Positions 42,429 through 50,275 of a stretch of DNA of 64,000 nucleotides are shown here, piece by piece. Source of the stretch: Algoriphagus oliviformis (lineage in GTDB: Bacteria > Bacteroidota > Bacteroidia > Cytophagales > Cyclobacteriaceae); assembly GCF_017254915.1 (NCBI RefSeq), contig NZ_JAFKCT010000002.1:434001-498000 (forward strand), in the 5' to 3' direction. Every line of letters starts with the position of its first letter. Positions within the stretch are counted from its first letter, which is position 1. Below the pieces are notes generated by a model. It saw only the letters and a list, made by a program, of their open reading frames with translations. It did not search any database and was not told where the DNA came from. A program made the translations under genes and the position numbers.

Positions 42429-45400
42429 TTAACTTCCCTTTTCCACTATCCCAATCTCCTCCTCACTCAAGCCATACATCCCATACACCAACTGATCGAT
42501 TTCGGCTTCCAGCGTCGAGGTGTCCGAGCTAGGGTCTTGCTTTTTGGATTCCAGGATTTGTTCTACCAGGTTCTCTATTTCGGCTCTGTCACCTTCGGAT
42601 ATCGCTGCTATCGGGATTTGGGCTAGGTACTGCCTGATGAATCTCAAATAGCCGCCTCTGATTGTCGAAGTAAGGTTGGAATAGAAGAAGTGCACCAATT
42701 TGGAATTGAGGATGGCCAAAAGGTATCTGTCCCCTTTGGGGATGATGTAGGCGGTGTTGACGCAGTACATTTGATGGGTGTCCAGTAGCGCTTCCGCTTT
42801 TATGGAGATGTCCGGAAGCATGATTTTGTTCTTCTCAAACTCATCGTAATAGTCACAGGCCCGCAGCTCCCACCAGTAGTCGCCTTGATCGCTACGTTTT
42901 TTGGCAGCCTTTTCAAAGGGCCGGAGATAGCCAGCGATTGCAGGATAGTGGTGCTGCACCCATGCCCAAGCCGGATCATAACCCATGTAGCCGTATCGAG
43001 GAGGTTCGCTAACCTGAGGCAAATAGTTTGGATCATCCATTGGCAGGTTTCGCTTGATGGTAAATCCCTTAGGAAATAGTATCAAAAACTTATCACTCTT
43101 CGGCTGCTGGTAGCGCTTGATATCCCTTCCCGCCAGGAAGGGCTTGATGATCTCCGCGCTTTTGGGGTCTTCGGCGATCAGGCGTTCTCGGGTTTCCGCA
43201 TCGATCACAAAGGCTTCGTTGTATCCGGTTTTGATACCGTAGAAGATTTTCCCATCCACGTACTCCGATAGGGGAACGCCCTGGGACTTGAGCTTGAGAA
43301 GAAGTGCCTGGGATCGACTGTCAGTCAGCGTCCAGCCTTCCTCGGAAAGGCCAGCAGGGGAGACTTCCAGTTGGTTTTGTCTAAGGTAATTTTCCATCCC
43401 GTCAGGAAAGTCCAAGGTGTTCAAGTTGACAGCATGGAAATTGGCTCCCGGTTGGGACTTGCCCAAAGCAATGATCAGGGGATAGGTGGTCGCCTCCTCG
43501 AAGACTTGCAAGTCCCCAAAGTCCAGAAGCTCCTGGATGGCGAATTCCTTCACATAGCTGCGCAGCGCCTTGCCGTATCCAGCCCGCATCCATTTGTTGG
43601 GGATGATGAAGACAAAGTTGCCACAGCTTTTCAACAGGTTCATACTCAACTCCACGAAGTACACATAGAGGTCGGCAGTGCCTGCAAAAGTTCGGAAACG
43701 TCCCTGTAGGTAGGGCTTCAGCGCGGAAAACTCCTCCTGTCGGATGTAGGGCGGATTGCCTATCATGACATCAAATCCCACAAAATCCCCCTCATCACTT
43801 AGGACTTCTGGGAATTCAAAGCGCCATTCAAAAGCGTTTTCATAGATCTGGTTGGCTTTGATCTCCTCGATTTGGCTGTCCAGTTTGTTGAGCTCTGCGC
43901 TGACTTTTTCCACCTTCGCTAGGCGGATTTTCTTTTCCTTGGCGGATTCTTCAAAGAGCCCGGTTTGGCTGGTCAGGTTGTACAGCTCACCGCCCAGCTT
44001 GGCTTTGCGGATAATTTTTGGGTCATTTTTGGCGATCTCGGAGCGGAAGTTGGTTTTGATCTGTGCGATCAGGGCTTCCATTGCCCGTTTTTCGTCCTTA
44101 GATTTGGCATTGCGGTAGGTGGAGACGGCGACTTTGTAGTCCTCGATCTTCCAGGTTCCCTTCAGTGCTGACTTGAGGTCAGAATCCAGCGCAAAGCGGC
44201 TGACCAAGGAATTGCCCACTTTGATATTGATGTCGATGTTGGGCAGGGTTTCGAGTTCGCGGAGACCTGTCAGGTTTCCAAAACCTGACAGGTCTTTGTA
44301 TTCCGGCCTTACTTCATCAGAACCTTCATAGCATACTGGCGAACTGTTGGCTTTGGTCGCATTAGCGTCCTTGTAATAGGCACTTTTCAGCAGCTCGATC
44401 CAAAGCCGTAGCCGACAGATTTTGACCGAGTTGGGGTTGATATCTACTCCGAAGAGGCAGTTTTCGATGATTGTCTGCTTCTCGTGAAAGAGCGTTTCCT
44501 GGATTCGTTGGGATTCTTTGTTGTTGGGGTGGTAGGCAAAGAGTTCCCCATCTTCGTCCTTGACGATCAGTTCGTCATTCACCACTTCGACCTGGTATTC
44601 CTTCAGCCGCTTTCCCTTTCGGTCTTGTAGGATTTTTAGGTCGTTTTTGACCGCAATGATCTCATTGAGCGCGGATACGAGAAAGTGCCCTGAGCCCACG
44701 GCCGGATCGCAGATTTTCAGGGAGTTGACCAGCTGGTTGGCTTCGGCTCGATCTTCGATCAGGTCATACAGGTCGTCAAATTCTAGGGGAGAACCCTCCA
44801 AGGGTTCCGAACCCTTGGAGGGTTTACGATACCCCGCCTCGACAAACTTCTGCACGACGGCCTTTCGGATGGTTTCCCGACACATGTACATCGTGATAAA
44901 ACCGGGAGTAAAGAAGGAGCCGTCTTTGTAGCCGTTGATTTTCTCGAAGATCAAACCCAGCACCGAGGCATTAATCAGGGTTTTGTTGTCCTCCTGGATT
45001 TCCTCCGAACCCTCGCTGGCGAAATCGTAGGCATCCAGAAATCGGAACAGGTATTCCAAAGTCGTGAGTTCTCCCGTCAGCTTTTTCCCTTGACCGTCCT
45101 TCAAAACCGTAGAAGAGATCACGGGGATAGTCTTCTCATTTTTCAGAAAGTTGACCATGATGGTTTTTTGCTCCATCTCGGTCGGCTCAAAAAGGGAGGA
45201 GTTCAGGTAGGGGACTTGGGCAAAAGCCGCCCTTACGTCCTCGTTTCTGTCCTCGGTTCTCTTGGCCAAAACCTGAAAAAACAGGGAATTCAAGTCATCC
45301 CAATCATGGATTTTCTTCTTGTTTAGAAAGGAATAGGAGGTATCTCCTTTGTGGTAGGCGATGAGCTGCGCTTCCAAAAGCTTGAGGAACAGCACTCGGT

Positions 45401-46385
45401 TGATCCAAGTGATGCTCAGCTCCAGCCCCACATTGAAAAGTCGTTCCTCGGCGCTGCCGCCGTATTGACTGGGTTTCGTGAGTTGGCTGATCTTGTCGTA
45501 AGTGTCCAGCTGTATCATCGCATCCTCCAGGATACTTCCGGAGTTTCGGCTGCCTTTGCTGCTACGCTCGATGAGCTTCTTACCGCCTTCCTTAGTCTCG
45601 GTAAGACCGATGATGTGCAGCAACTCAGCGTAAAAGCGCTTGTCTAGACTGTTGCTGTCGTTAGCAAAAGGCAACTTCAGCAAATGCTCGGGAGAAAGGA
45701 GCTTGAAAAGCGCAATGAGCTTCGTATCATCGGCCTTGTCCGAATTTCGCAGCGCTTTGTCGTATTCCCTGAAATCAAAGTAGGTGAAAGTAATTTGATC
45801 CTTGACCTTCTCGATGGCTGGTTCAGCGATGTTTTTGTAAAAAAAATCAGTCTTGATATCTGCCAATCTTCCCGCGTCAAAATCCTCAAACTGCTTGACC
45901 AAAGCCTTGTTTTGCGCAAAAAGGCGGTCAAAGGTCAGTGCATCGAAAATAAACCATTCGTGGATGTTGGTCACGACGAGATGCTTTACCTCCAGATTGT
46001 TAAGGACGATTCGTTCCCTAAGGTAGTACAGCACCAGTTCCTGAAAAGCCTTTCGGTTAAGACTCTCCCTCGATATCATCTCAGACTTGCTGCTTGGCTT
46101 TTTGGCTTCGACGATGACGCCGACGCTGGATTTGGCACTGTCTCCGGTGTGGATGACCAGGTCGTTTCTCCCTTTGGTATTGATGAAGTGGGAGGGATCG
46201 TAGTAGGTTTTTTTGAGAAAATCGCTGACCAGATTTTTGTGAAACTCCTCCGATTCTGACTCATTGATTCGATCGATGAGTTGGATGAGATTTGCCTTGA
46301 AGCTCTCGATGGCCGAGCGGTTGGGTTTTACTTTGCGAAATGCGGGATTGAGGGCTTGTTTGGGCTTGAGAAACTTTTCGGTCAT
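42429..46385 (-). CDS. type IIG restriction-modification enzyme (Eco57I/TaqI-type N6-adenine methyltransferase fused to endonuclease)
   Basis: 1318 residues. The N-terminal nuclease domain has a PD-(D/E)xK pattern: GRNDLVIH (Asp75) and VIVEAKKP (Glu93-Lys95). A helical linker leads to the methyltransferase domain with SAM motif I LKICDPAVGSGHFLVSAL (about 555) and catalytic motif IV NPPYIRQEE (about 876). After about residue 1000 comes a TaqI-type specificity domain (KIFYGIKTGYNEAFVID...IIKPFLAGRDIKRYQ). One polypeptide would methylate adenine on a recognition site and cut unmodified DNA. Two unrelated 33-bp palindromes are inserted in frame, encoding KDLSGFGNLTG and KPSKGSEPLEG; both are listed separately. 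The gene has no frameshift and looks active. Confidence 0.94.
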   Translation of the reverse strand: MTEKFLKPKQALNPAFRKVKPNRSAIESFKANLIQLIDRINESESEEFHKNLVSDFLKKTYYDPSHFINTKGRNDLVIHTGDSAKSSVGVIVEAKKPSSKSEMISRESLNRKAFQELVLYYLRERIVLNNLEVKHLVVTNIHEWFIFDALTFDRLFAQNKALVKQFEDFDAGRLADIKTDFFYKNIAEPAIEKVKDQITFTYFDFREYDKALRNSDKADDTKLIALFKLLSPEHLLKLPFANDSNSLDKRFYAELLHIIGLTETKEGGKKLIERSSKGSRNSGSILEDAMIQLDTYDKISQLTKPSQYGGSAEERLFNVGLELSITWINRVLFLKLLEAQLIAYHKGDTSYSFLNKKKIHDWDDLNSLFFQVLAKRTEDRNEDVRAAFAQVPYLNSSLFEPTEMEQKTIMVNFLKNEKTIPVISSTVLKDGQGKKLTGELTTLEYLFRFLDAYDFASEGSEEIQEDNKTLINASVLGLIFEKINGYKDGSFFTPGFITMYMCRETIRKAVVQKFVEAGYRKPSKGSEPLEGSPLEFDDLYDLIEDRAEANQLVNSLKICDPAVGSGHFLVSALNEIIAVKNDLKILQDRKGKRLKEYQVEVVNDELIVKDEDGELFAYHPNNKESQRIQETLFHEKQTIIENCLFGVDINPNSVKICRLRLWIELLKSAYYKDANATKANSSPVCYEGSDEVRPEYKDLSGFGNLTGLRELETLPNIDINIKVGNSLVSRFALDSDLKSALKGTWKIEDYKVAVSTYRNAKSKDEKRAMEALIAQIKTNFRSEIAKNDPKIIRKAKLGGELYNLTSQTGLFEESAKEKKIRLAKVEKVSAELNKLDSQIEEIKANQIYENAFEWRFEFPEVLSDEGDFVGFDVMIGNPPYIRQEEFSALKPYLQGRFRTFAGTADLYVYFVELSMNLLKSCGNFVFIIPNKWMRAGYGKALRSYVKEFAIQELLDFGDLQVFEEATTYPLIIALGKSQPGANFHAVNLNTLDFPDGMENYLRQNQLEVSPAGLSEEGWTLTDSRSQALLLKLKSQGVPLSEYVDGKIFYGIKTGYNEAFVIDAETRERLIAEDPKSAEIIKPFLAGRDIKRYQQPKSDKFLILFPKGFTIKRNLPMDDPNYLPQVSEPPRYGYMGYDPAWAWVQHHYPAIAGYLRPFEKAAKKRSDQGDYWWELRACDYYDEFEKNKIMLPDISIKAEALLDTHQMYCVNTAYIIPKGDRYLLAILNSKLVHFFYSNLTSTIRGGYLRFIRQYLAQIPIAAISEGDRAEIENLVEQILESKKQDPSSDTSTLEAEIDQLVYGMYGLSEEEIGIVEKGS
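44263..44295. repeat. in-frame 33-bp palindromic element A inside the type IIG gene
   Basis: Arms AGACCTGTCAGGTTT (44263-44277) and AAACCTGACAGGTCT (44281-44295) are perfect 15-bp inverted copies around CCA. The total of 33 bases equals 11 codons and keeps the reading frame, coding DLSGFGNLTG within the methyltransferase region between motif I and NPPY. Perfect symmetry in a coding region suggests an inserted mobile palindrome rather than selected protein sequence. Confidence 0.85.
44792..44824. repeat. in-frame 33-bp palindromic element B inside the type IIG gene
   Basis: Arms AACCCTCCAAGGGTTC (44792-44807) and GAACCCTTGGAGGGTT (44809-44824) are perfect 16-bp inverted copies around one base. 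Again 33 bases, 11 codons and frame-preserving; it encodes KPSKGSEPLEG just before the PLEFDDLYD segment. It is unrelated in sequence to element A, 497 bases away, yet has the same length. Confidence 0.85.
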
Positions 46386-46480
46386 CGGGAGTCAGCTTGC
46401 TAGAAAAAACTGTTCTCAAGATGCATTTTTTTTTGACTAAAAAGGCAATAGGAGAGATTGGGTTGTCGAAAAAAACTGCG

Positions 46481-47281
46481 TCAGAACATCAGGTTAAACC
46501 CAGACCCTTTTTTGGGCTTGTTGATCTCTTCAATCTTACGAATCTCTGATTGAAGGAGCTTGGAATACTCATCCCGCATAAACGATCGGAATATTTCCAG
46601 GTTGCTCTGGGCCCTTGTGTCTATCAAGGCCTGAATATATTCTGCTTTTGACTCGCTAAACACAATCGCCAACGGCAACTCGTAAAAGTGTTGGATATAG
46701 TTCATCAGCAATCTCGAGGTGCGTCCATTGCCGTCATAAAAAGGATGGATGCTCACCAAGTTGAAATGAGCGTCGAAGGAAAGGTTAAGCTGCTCATTGA
46801 TGGTGATTTCTTTATTCATCTTTTCCTTGACTTTTGATGCCAAAGCAATAGTCATGGATTCTACCTTCTCGTAATTGGGGAAATAGGAAGCTCCAGCACT
46901 TACATTCCCTTTTCGAAAAGCCCCCGTTCGAGCATCAATTGTCCCGAAAACAGTATTATAAACAGCTCCAGTACTGTGGACGACATGGGCGTTTATTTCC
47001 TGGATAAACTCGGCTGTAACGGGCCTTTTTCTTTTGGCTTCCTGCAACGTAAATTTTAAAGCTTTAAAATGGTCAGTAACCATCAAACTATCCTGTATGG
47101 GTTTGCCTTTTGGAGTAAGCCCCTCATTTAGCAAAACCTGCGTTTCAACTTCCGTAAGCGTAGAGCCTTCAATAGAAGTAGAGTGATGAACTATCGAAAT
47201 GAGATTAAATTTCTCATGGTCGATGATTTCGTCAATCTTCAGTGATCTATATTGTTGAATTAAATCTGCGATATCCATCAT
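46481..47281 (-). CDS. Fic-family protein, N-terminal inhibitory motif type
   Basis: 266 residues. The inhibitory helix motif [ST]xxxE[GN] is in STSIEGSTL (34-42) and the catalytic motif HPFYDGNGRTSR starts at His179, so this is a class II Fic with its brake at the N-terminus. The tail FRSFMRDEYSKLLQSEIRKIEEINKPKKG is charged and helical. It is unlike the first Fic protein of the island in its N- and C-terminal parts. It probably modifies a protein with AMP; the target is unknown. It lies 72 bases downstream of mnmE on the same strand, at the right border of the island, and 95 bases upstream of the type IIG gene. Confidence 0.92.
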   Translation of the reverse strand: MMDIADLIQQYRSLKIDEIIDHEKFNLISIVHHSTSIEGSTLTEVETQVLLNEGLTPKGKPIQDSLMVTDHFKALKFTLQEAKRKRPVTAEFIQEINAHVVHSTGAVYNTVFGTIDARTGAFRKGNVSAGASYFPNYEKVESMTIALASKVKEKMNKEITINEQLNLSFDAHFNLVSIHPFYDGNGRTSRLLMNYIQHFYELPLAIVFSESKAEYIQALIDTRAQSNLEIFRSFMRDEYSKLLQSEIRKIEEINKPKKGSGFNLMF

Positions 47282-47353
47282 GCAACACTATCCCAAATAG
47301 TCCTTACTCCAAAATTGCATATTCTCTTGTAGAAACATCAACTTATTGGAGAC

Positions 47354-48736
47354 TTATTTCCCGATGCAAAAATTCCTAAATATGTTTTCCAAGAGGTCAT
47401 CGGTCGTGATTTCGCCAGTGATTTCGCCCAGGTAGTGCAGGGACCGGCGGATGTCCATCGCGACAAAGTCGTTGGTGACCTGATTGTCCAAACCTGCCAA
47501 AATATCGAGCAAAGACTCACGGGTTTTGACCAAGGAGTCGTAGTGGCGGATGTTGGTGACCACGGTGTTTCCGGTCTTGAACTTGTCCAAGTTCACCAGT
47601 TCCAGGATGCGGGTTTTGAGGCCTTCGAGGTTTTCCTTTTTTCCCGCGGAGATGAAAATCGTGTCAGGATGCTTTGATCTTAACTCATTAATCAACTGTA
47701 CATTAGCTTTATCTATCTTATTCGCCACTTTCAGGAAAGGAACGCCTTGGTTTTCCAGCTTGTTGACATCCCGATTGATCTCTACGAGGTCGGTGTCGCC
47801 CAGGTCAAAGAGGTAGAGGATAAGCGAAGCGGTCTTCATTTTCTCCTGTGTTCGGCTCACGCCAATCGCCTCGATGGTGTCGGTCGTCTCGCGAAGTCCA
47901 GCTGTGTCGATAAATCGGAAAATCACGCCACCGATGTTGATTTCGTCCTCGATGAAGTCCCGCGTGGTACCTGCGATATCCGAGACGATGGCTTTTTCCT
48001 CGTTGAGCAGCGCGTTGAGTAGGGTGGACTTACCGGCATTGGGCTTTCCGGCGATCACGGTAGGCACGCCATTTTTGATCACATTGCCCAGGTCGAAACT
48101 CAGAATCAGTTCCTCTACGACGCGAAGCAGCCTTTCGACCAATTCACGCAATTCTTGGCGACTGGCAAACTCTACATCTTCCTCGCTGAAGTCCAGCTCC
48201 AGCTCGATCATGGAAGCAAAATGGATCAGACGGGATCTTAGCTCCTGTATTTCAGAGGAAAATCCGCCTCGCATTTGCTTCAGCGCAGCGCTGTGGGAAG
48301 CTTCCGAATCCGCGTGGATCAGGTCAGCCACTGCTTCAGCTTGTGCCAAATCAAACTGCCCGTTCAGAAAAGCACGCTGGGTGAATTCTCCCGGCTTAGC
48401 CAAGCGTGCTCCCTTTCGGACAAAGAGCTTGATGACCTGGTTGATGATATAGGAAGAGCCGTGGGTGGAGATCTCCACCACATTTTCCTTGGTGAATGAC
48501 TTTGGGGCGATGAAAAGCGAAACCAAGACCTCGTCTATGATTTTTTCCCCGTCCCGGATCGTGCCAAAATGGATCGTGTGCGAGGCCTGTTTTTCCAGGT
48601 TTTTTCCAAAAAAAACTTCATTACAAAGCCGGATGGCGTCTTTTCCGGAAAGTCGGATGACCGCGATGGCTCCTACGCCTTGGGGCGTGGCCAGTGCGAT
48701 GATGGTATCTTCGCGCTCGGCGAGGGAGAAACTCAT
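47354..48736 (-). CDS. mnmE: tRNA modification GTPase MnmE
   Basis: 460 residues, full length. The N-terminal folate-binding domain (DTIIALATPQGVGAIAVIRLSG; GEFTQRAFLNGQFDLAQAEAVADLI) is followed by a helical domain and an embedded GTPase domain: G1 GKPNAGKST (about 227), G2/G3 DIAGTTRDFIED and DTAGLRET, G4 VANKIDKA. The final residues CIGK are the family's conserved C-terminal motif. With MnmG it installs the carboxymethylaminomethyl group on U34 of certain tRNAs. It overlaps the thioredoxin-like gene by 4 bases and is the last gene of the metal-transport operon. Confidence 0.98.
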   Translation of the reverse strand: MSFSLAEREDTIIALATPQGVGAIAVIRLSGKDAIRLCNEVFFGKNLEKQASHTIHFGTIRDGEKIIDEVLVSLFIAPKSFTKENVVEISTHGSSYIINQVIKLFVRKGARLAKPGEFTQRAFLNGQFDLAQAEAVADLIHADSEASHSAALKQMRGGFSSEIQELRSRLIHFASMIELELDFSEEDVEFASRQELRELVERLLRVVEELILSFDLGNVIKNGVPTVIAGKPNAGKSTLLNALLNEEKAIVSDIAGTTRDFIEDEINIGGVIFRFIDTAGLRETTDTIEAIGVSRTQEKMKTASLILYLFDLGDTDLVEINRDVNKLENQGVPFLKVANKIDKANVQLINELRSKHPDTIFISAGKKENLEGLKTRILELVNLDKFKTGNTVVTNIRHYDSLVKTRESLLDILAGLDNQVTNDFVAMDIRRSLHYLGEITGEITTDDLLENIFRNFCIGK

Positions 48737-49200
48737 GGGGTGTTTTTGAAAGCTTTGTCAATCAGCTCGTCCAAACCCGCCAGAAACTGGTCAGGGGTAC
48801 GATAACCGGGAAGTTGGGCGATATTTTGGAGCTTGGGCTCAATCACGACGAAATTGGGATAGGAGCGAACCCGCATAGCTGCGGCCATCTCGGCTTCATT
48901 GTATTTTTTCCCCATAAACTCAAAGGTGCGCTTGGTGTCTTCCGCGTTGAGCTTGACCGCGTAGTAGTTTTGGTTGATATGGGCGATGACCTTCTCGTCC
49001 GTGAAGGTCTCCTTATCCATCTTTTTGCACCAGCCGCACCAGTCGGTGTACACGTCCACGAGCAGCATTTTTGGATCTTTTGCGTTGGCGGCTATCGCTT
49101 CCTCAAATTTCATCCAGGTGATTTTGTCTTGGGCTTGGAGCGAAAAGCTCACCAAAACCAAGAGGCATAGGACAAACAGGTATTTCAATTTTCTGATCAT
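48733..49200 (-). CDS. secreted thioredoxin-like protein
   Basis: 155 residues with a signal peptide (KYLFVLCLLVLVSFSLQAQ) and a thioredoxin-like domain whose active site is DWCGWCKKMDKETF (CxxC, about residues 54-57). It resembles the DUF255/thioredoxin_7 group, periplasmic reductants of unknown partners. It overlaps both the permease gene upstream and mnmE downstream by 4 bases, so translation is coupled, though a functional link between metal import, redox and tRNA modification is not obvious. Confidence 0.92.
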   Translation of the reverse strand: MIRKLKYLFVLCLLVLVSFSLQAQDKITWMKFEEAIAANAKDPKMLLVDVYTDWCGWCKKMDKETFTDEKVIAHINQNYYAVKLNAEDTKRTFEFMGKKYNEAEMAAAMRVRSYPNFVVIEPKLQNIAQLPGYRTPDQFLAGLDELIDKAFKNTP

Positions 49201-50096
49201 TTAAGCTCCAACGGTTGGGCGTGGGGAGAAGTTCCGCGAAGCCAGAGTGGCTTCTTGCTGTGTATGAGTGCGCTGATTAGGAAAAATACTCCTGCGACCG
49301 TCACCATCATTCCGGCAATCGAACTGTCAATCCAGTAGGCAAGATAATAACCTAAAAGTGCAATCAAAACACCCATGACCGCGGTGAGCTTCAATAGGGG
49401 AATAAGGCTCTTGGTCCAAAGGAATGCCGTGGCCGGAGGGACCACCAAAAGAGCGACGACCAAGATCGCACCCACTGACTCAAAGCTGCTCACCGTGGTA
49501 TAGGACACGATGCTCATCAGTGCGAGGTTGATTCCCTTGGAAGGAAGGCCCATCACTGAGCTGAAGTTTTCATCGAAGCTGGTAAGTGCTAACTCCTTAA
49601 ACAATAAGTAAATAAAGCCACAGACAAAAACGAAATTCAAGCCCGCGAGCCAAGTGATTCTGGGACCGAGGTTCAGCCCGTTTTGTGTGATCCAGCTATC
49701 GATGGGCAGGTAGGCGATCTCCCCGTAGAGCACGCATTCCTGATCGAGATCCACCTTGTAGGCGAGCACATTGACCAGGATGATGCCGATGGCAAAAAGC
49801 AGCGTGAAGGTAATTCCTATCGACGCGTCCAGTTGGACTCGGGCTTTTTTGCGCAGCCAATCGATCATGAGCGTGGCGAGAATTCCCAACAATCCCGCTC
49901 CGATGATCACTTCCAGGCTTCGCTGGCTGCCGGAAACAAAGAATCCGATGACGATGCCAGGCAGTACCGCGTGGGAAATGGCGTCGCCGGTCATGGACAT
50001 TTTGCGCAGCATCATGAAAACGCCCAGAAATCCACAGGATATCGCGATCAGCGAGCCGGTGAAGATGATGAGGAATGCGTTGGTGTCGAAAGACAT
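49197..50096 (-). CDS. Mn/Zn ABC transporter permease (second)
   Basis: A 299-residue ABC-3 family permease (ZnuB/MntB/TroCD) with about eight to nine membrane segments. Family motifs: MSMTGDAISHAVLPGIVIGF near residue 32, DASIGITFTLLFAIGI, and the C-terminal EGxSF-equivalent VGAILVVALLVVPPATAFLW. It has no extra domain, unlike the first permease of the operon, with which it likely forms a heterodimer. A 178-base gap filled with heptanucleotide repeats separates them. Confidence 0.95.
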   Translation of the reverse strand: MSFDTNAFLIIFTGSLIAISCGFLGVFMMLRKMSMTGDAISHAVLPGIVIGFFVSGSQRSLEVIIGAGLLGILATLMIDWLRKKARVQLDASIGITFTLLFAIGIILVNVLAYKVDLDQECVLYGEIAYLPIDSWITQNGLNLGPRITWLAGLNFVFVCGFIYLLFKELALTSFDENFSSVMGLPSKGINLALMSIVSYTTVSSFESVGAILVVALLVVPPATAFLWTKSLIPLLKLTAVMGVLIALLGYYLAYWIDSSIAGMMVTVAGVFFLISALIHSKKPLWLRGTSPHAQPLELK

Positions 50097-50100
50097 TTTG

Positions 50101-50275
50101 TAGAGTATCTAGTAGTGAGTAGCTAGTATCAAGATGTGAGAGTCAAGAGCCAAGAGGCTAGAGTCAAGTAGTTAGTATAGAGTAGGTGGCAGTCGATTTT
50201 CAATGTTCAATTATCAATGGTCAATAATCAATTTTCAATAACCAATAACTACTCACCACTTACTACTTACCAAAT
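50101..50275. repeat. array of 25 in-register degenerate heptanucleotides
   Basis: The stretch splits without remainder into 7-base units in one register. The left 13 units follow a pattern near NNNAGNA (TAGAGTA, TCTAGTA, GTGAGTA, GCTAGTA, TCAAGAG, CCAAGAG, GCTAGAG). The right 12 follow NYCAATN or a relative (TTCAATG, ATCAATG, GTCAATA, ACCAATA, ACTACTC, ACCACTT). The outer units are partly complementary (TAGTAGTGAGTA against TACTCACCACTTACTA), giving an imperfect inverted layout. It ends at the stop codon of the fused permease and begins 4 bases before the start codon of the next permease. Function unknown. Confidence 0.85.

Noticed and set aside
50101..50275. CRISPR array
   Set aside because: Units are 7 bases and degenerate, without spacers of 25-40 bases, and no cas gene is in the window.
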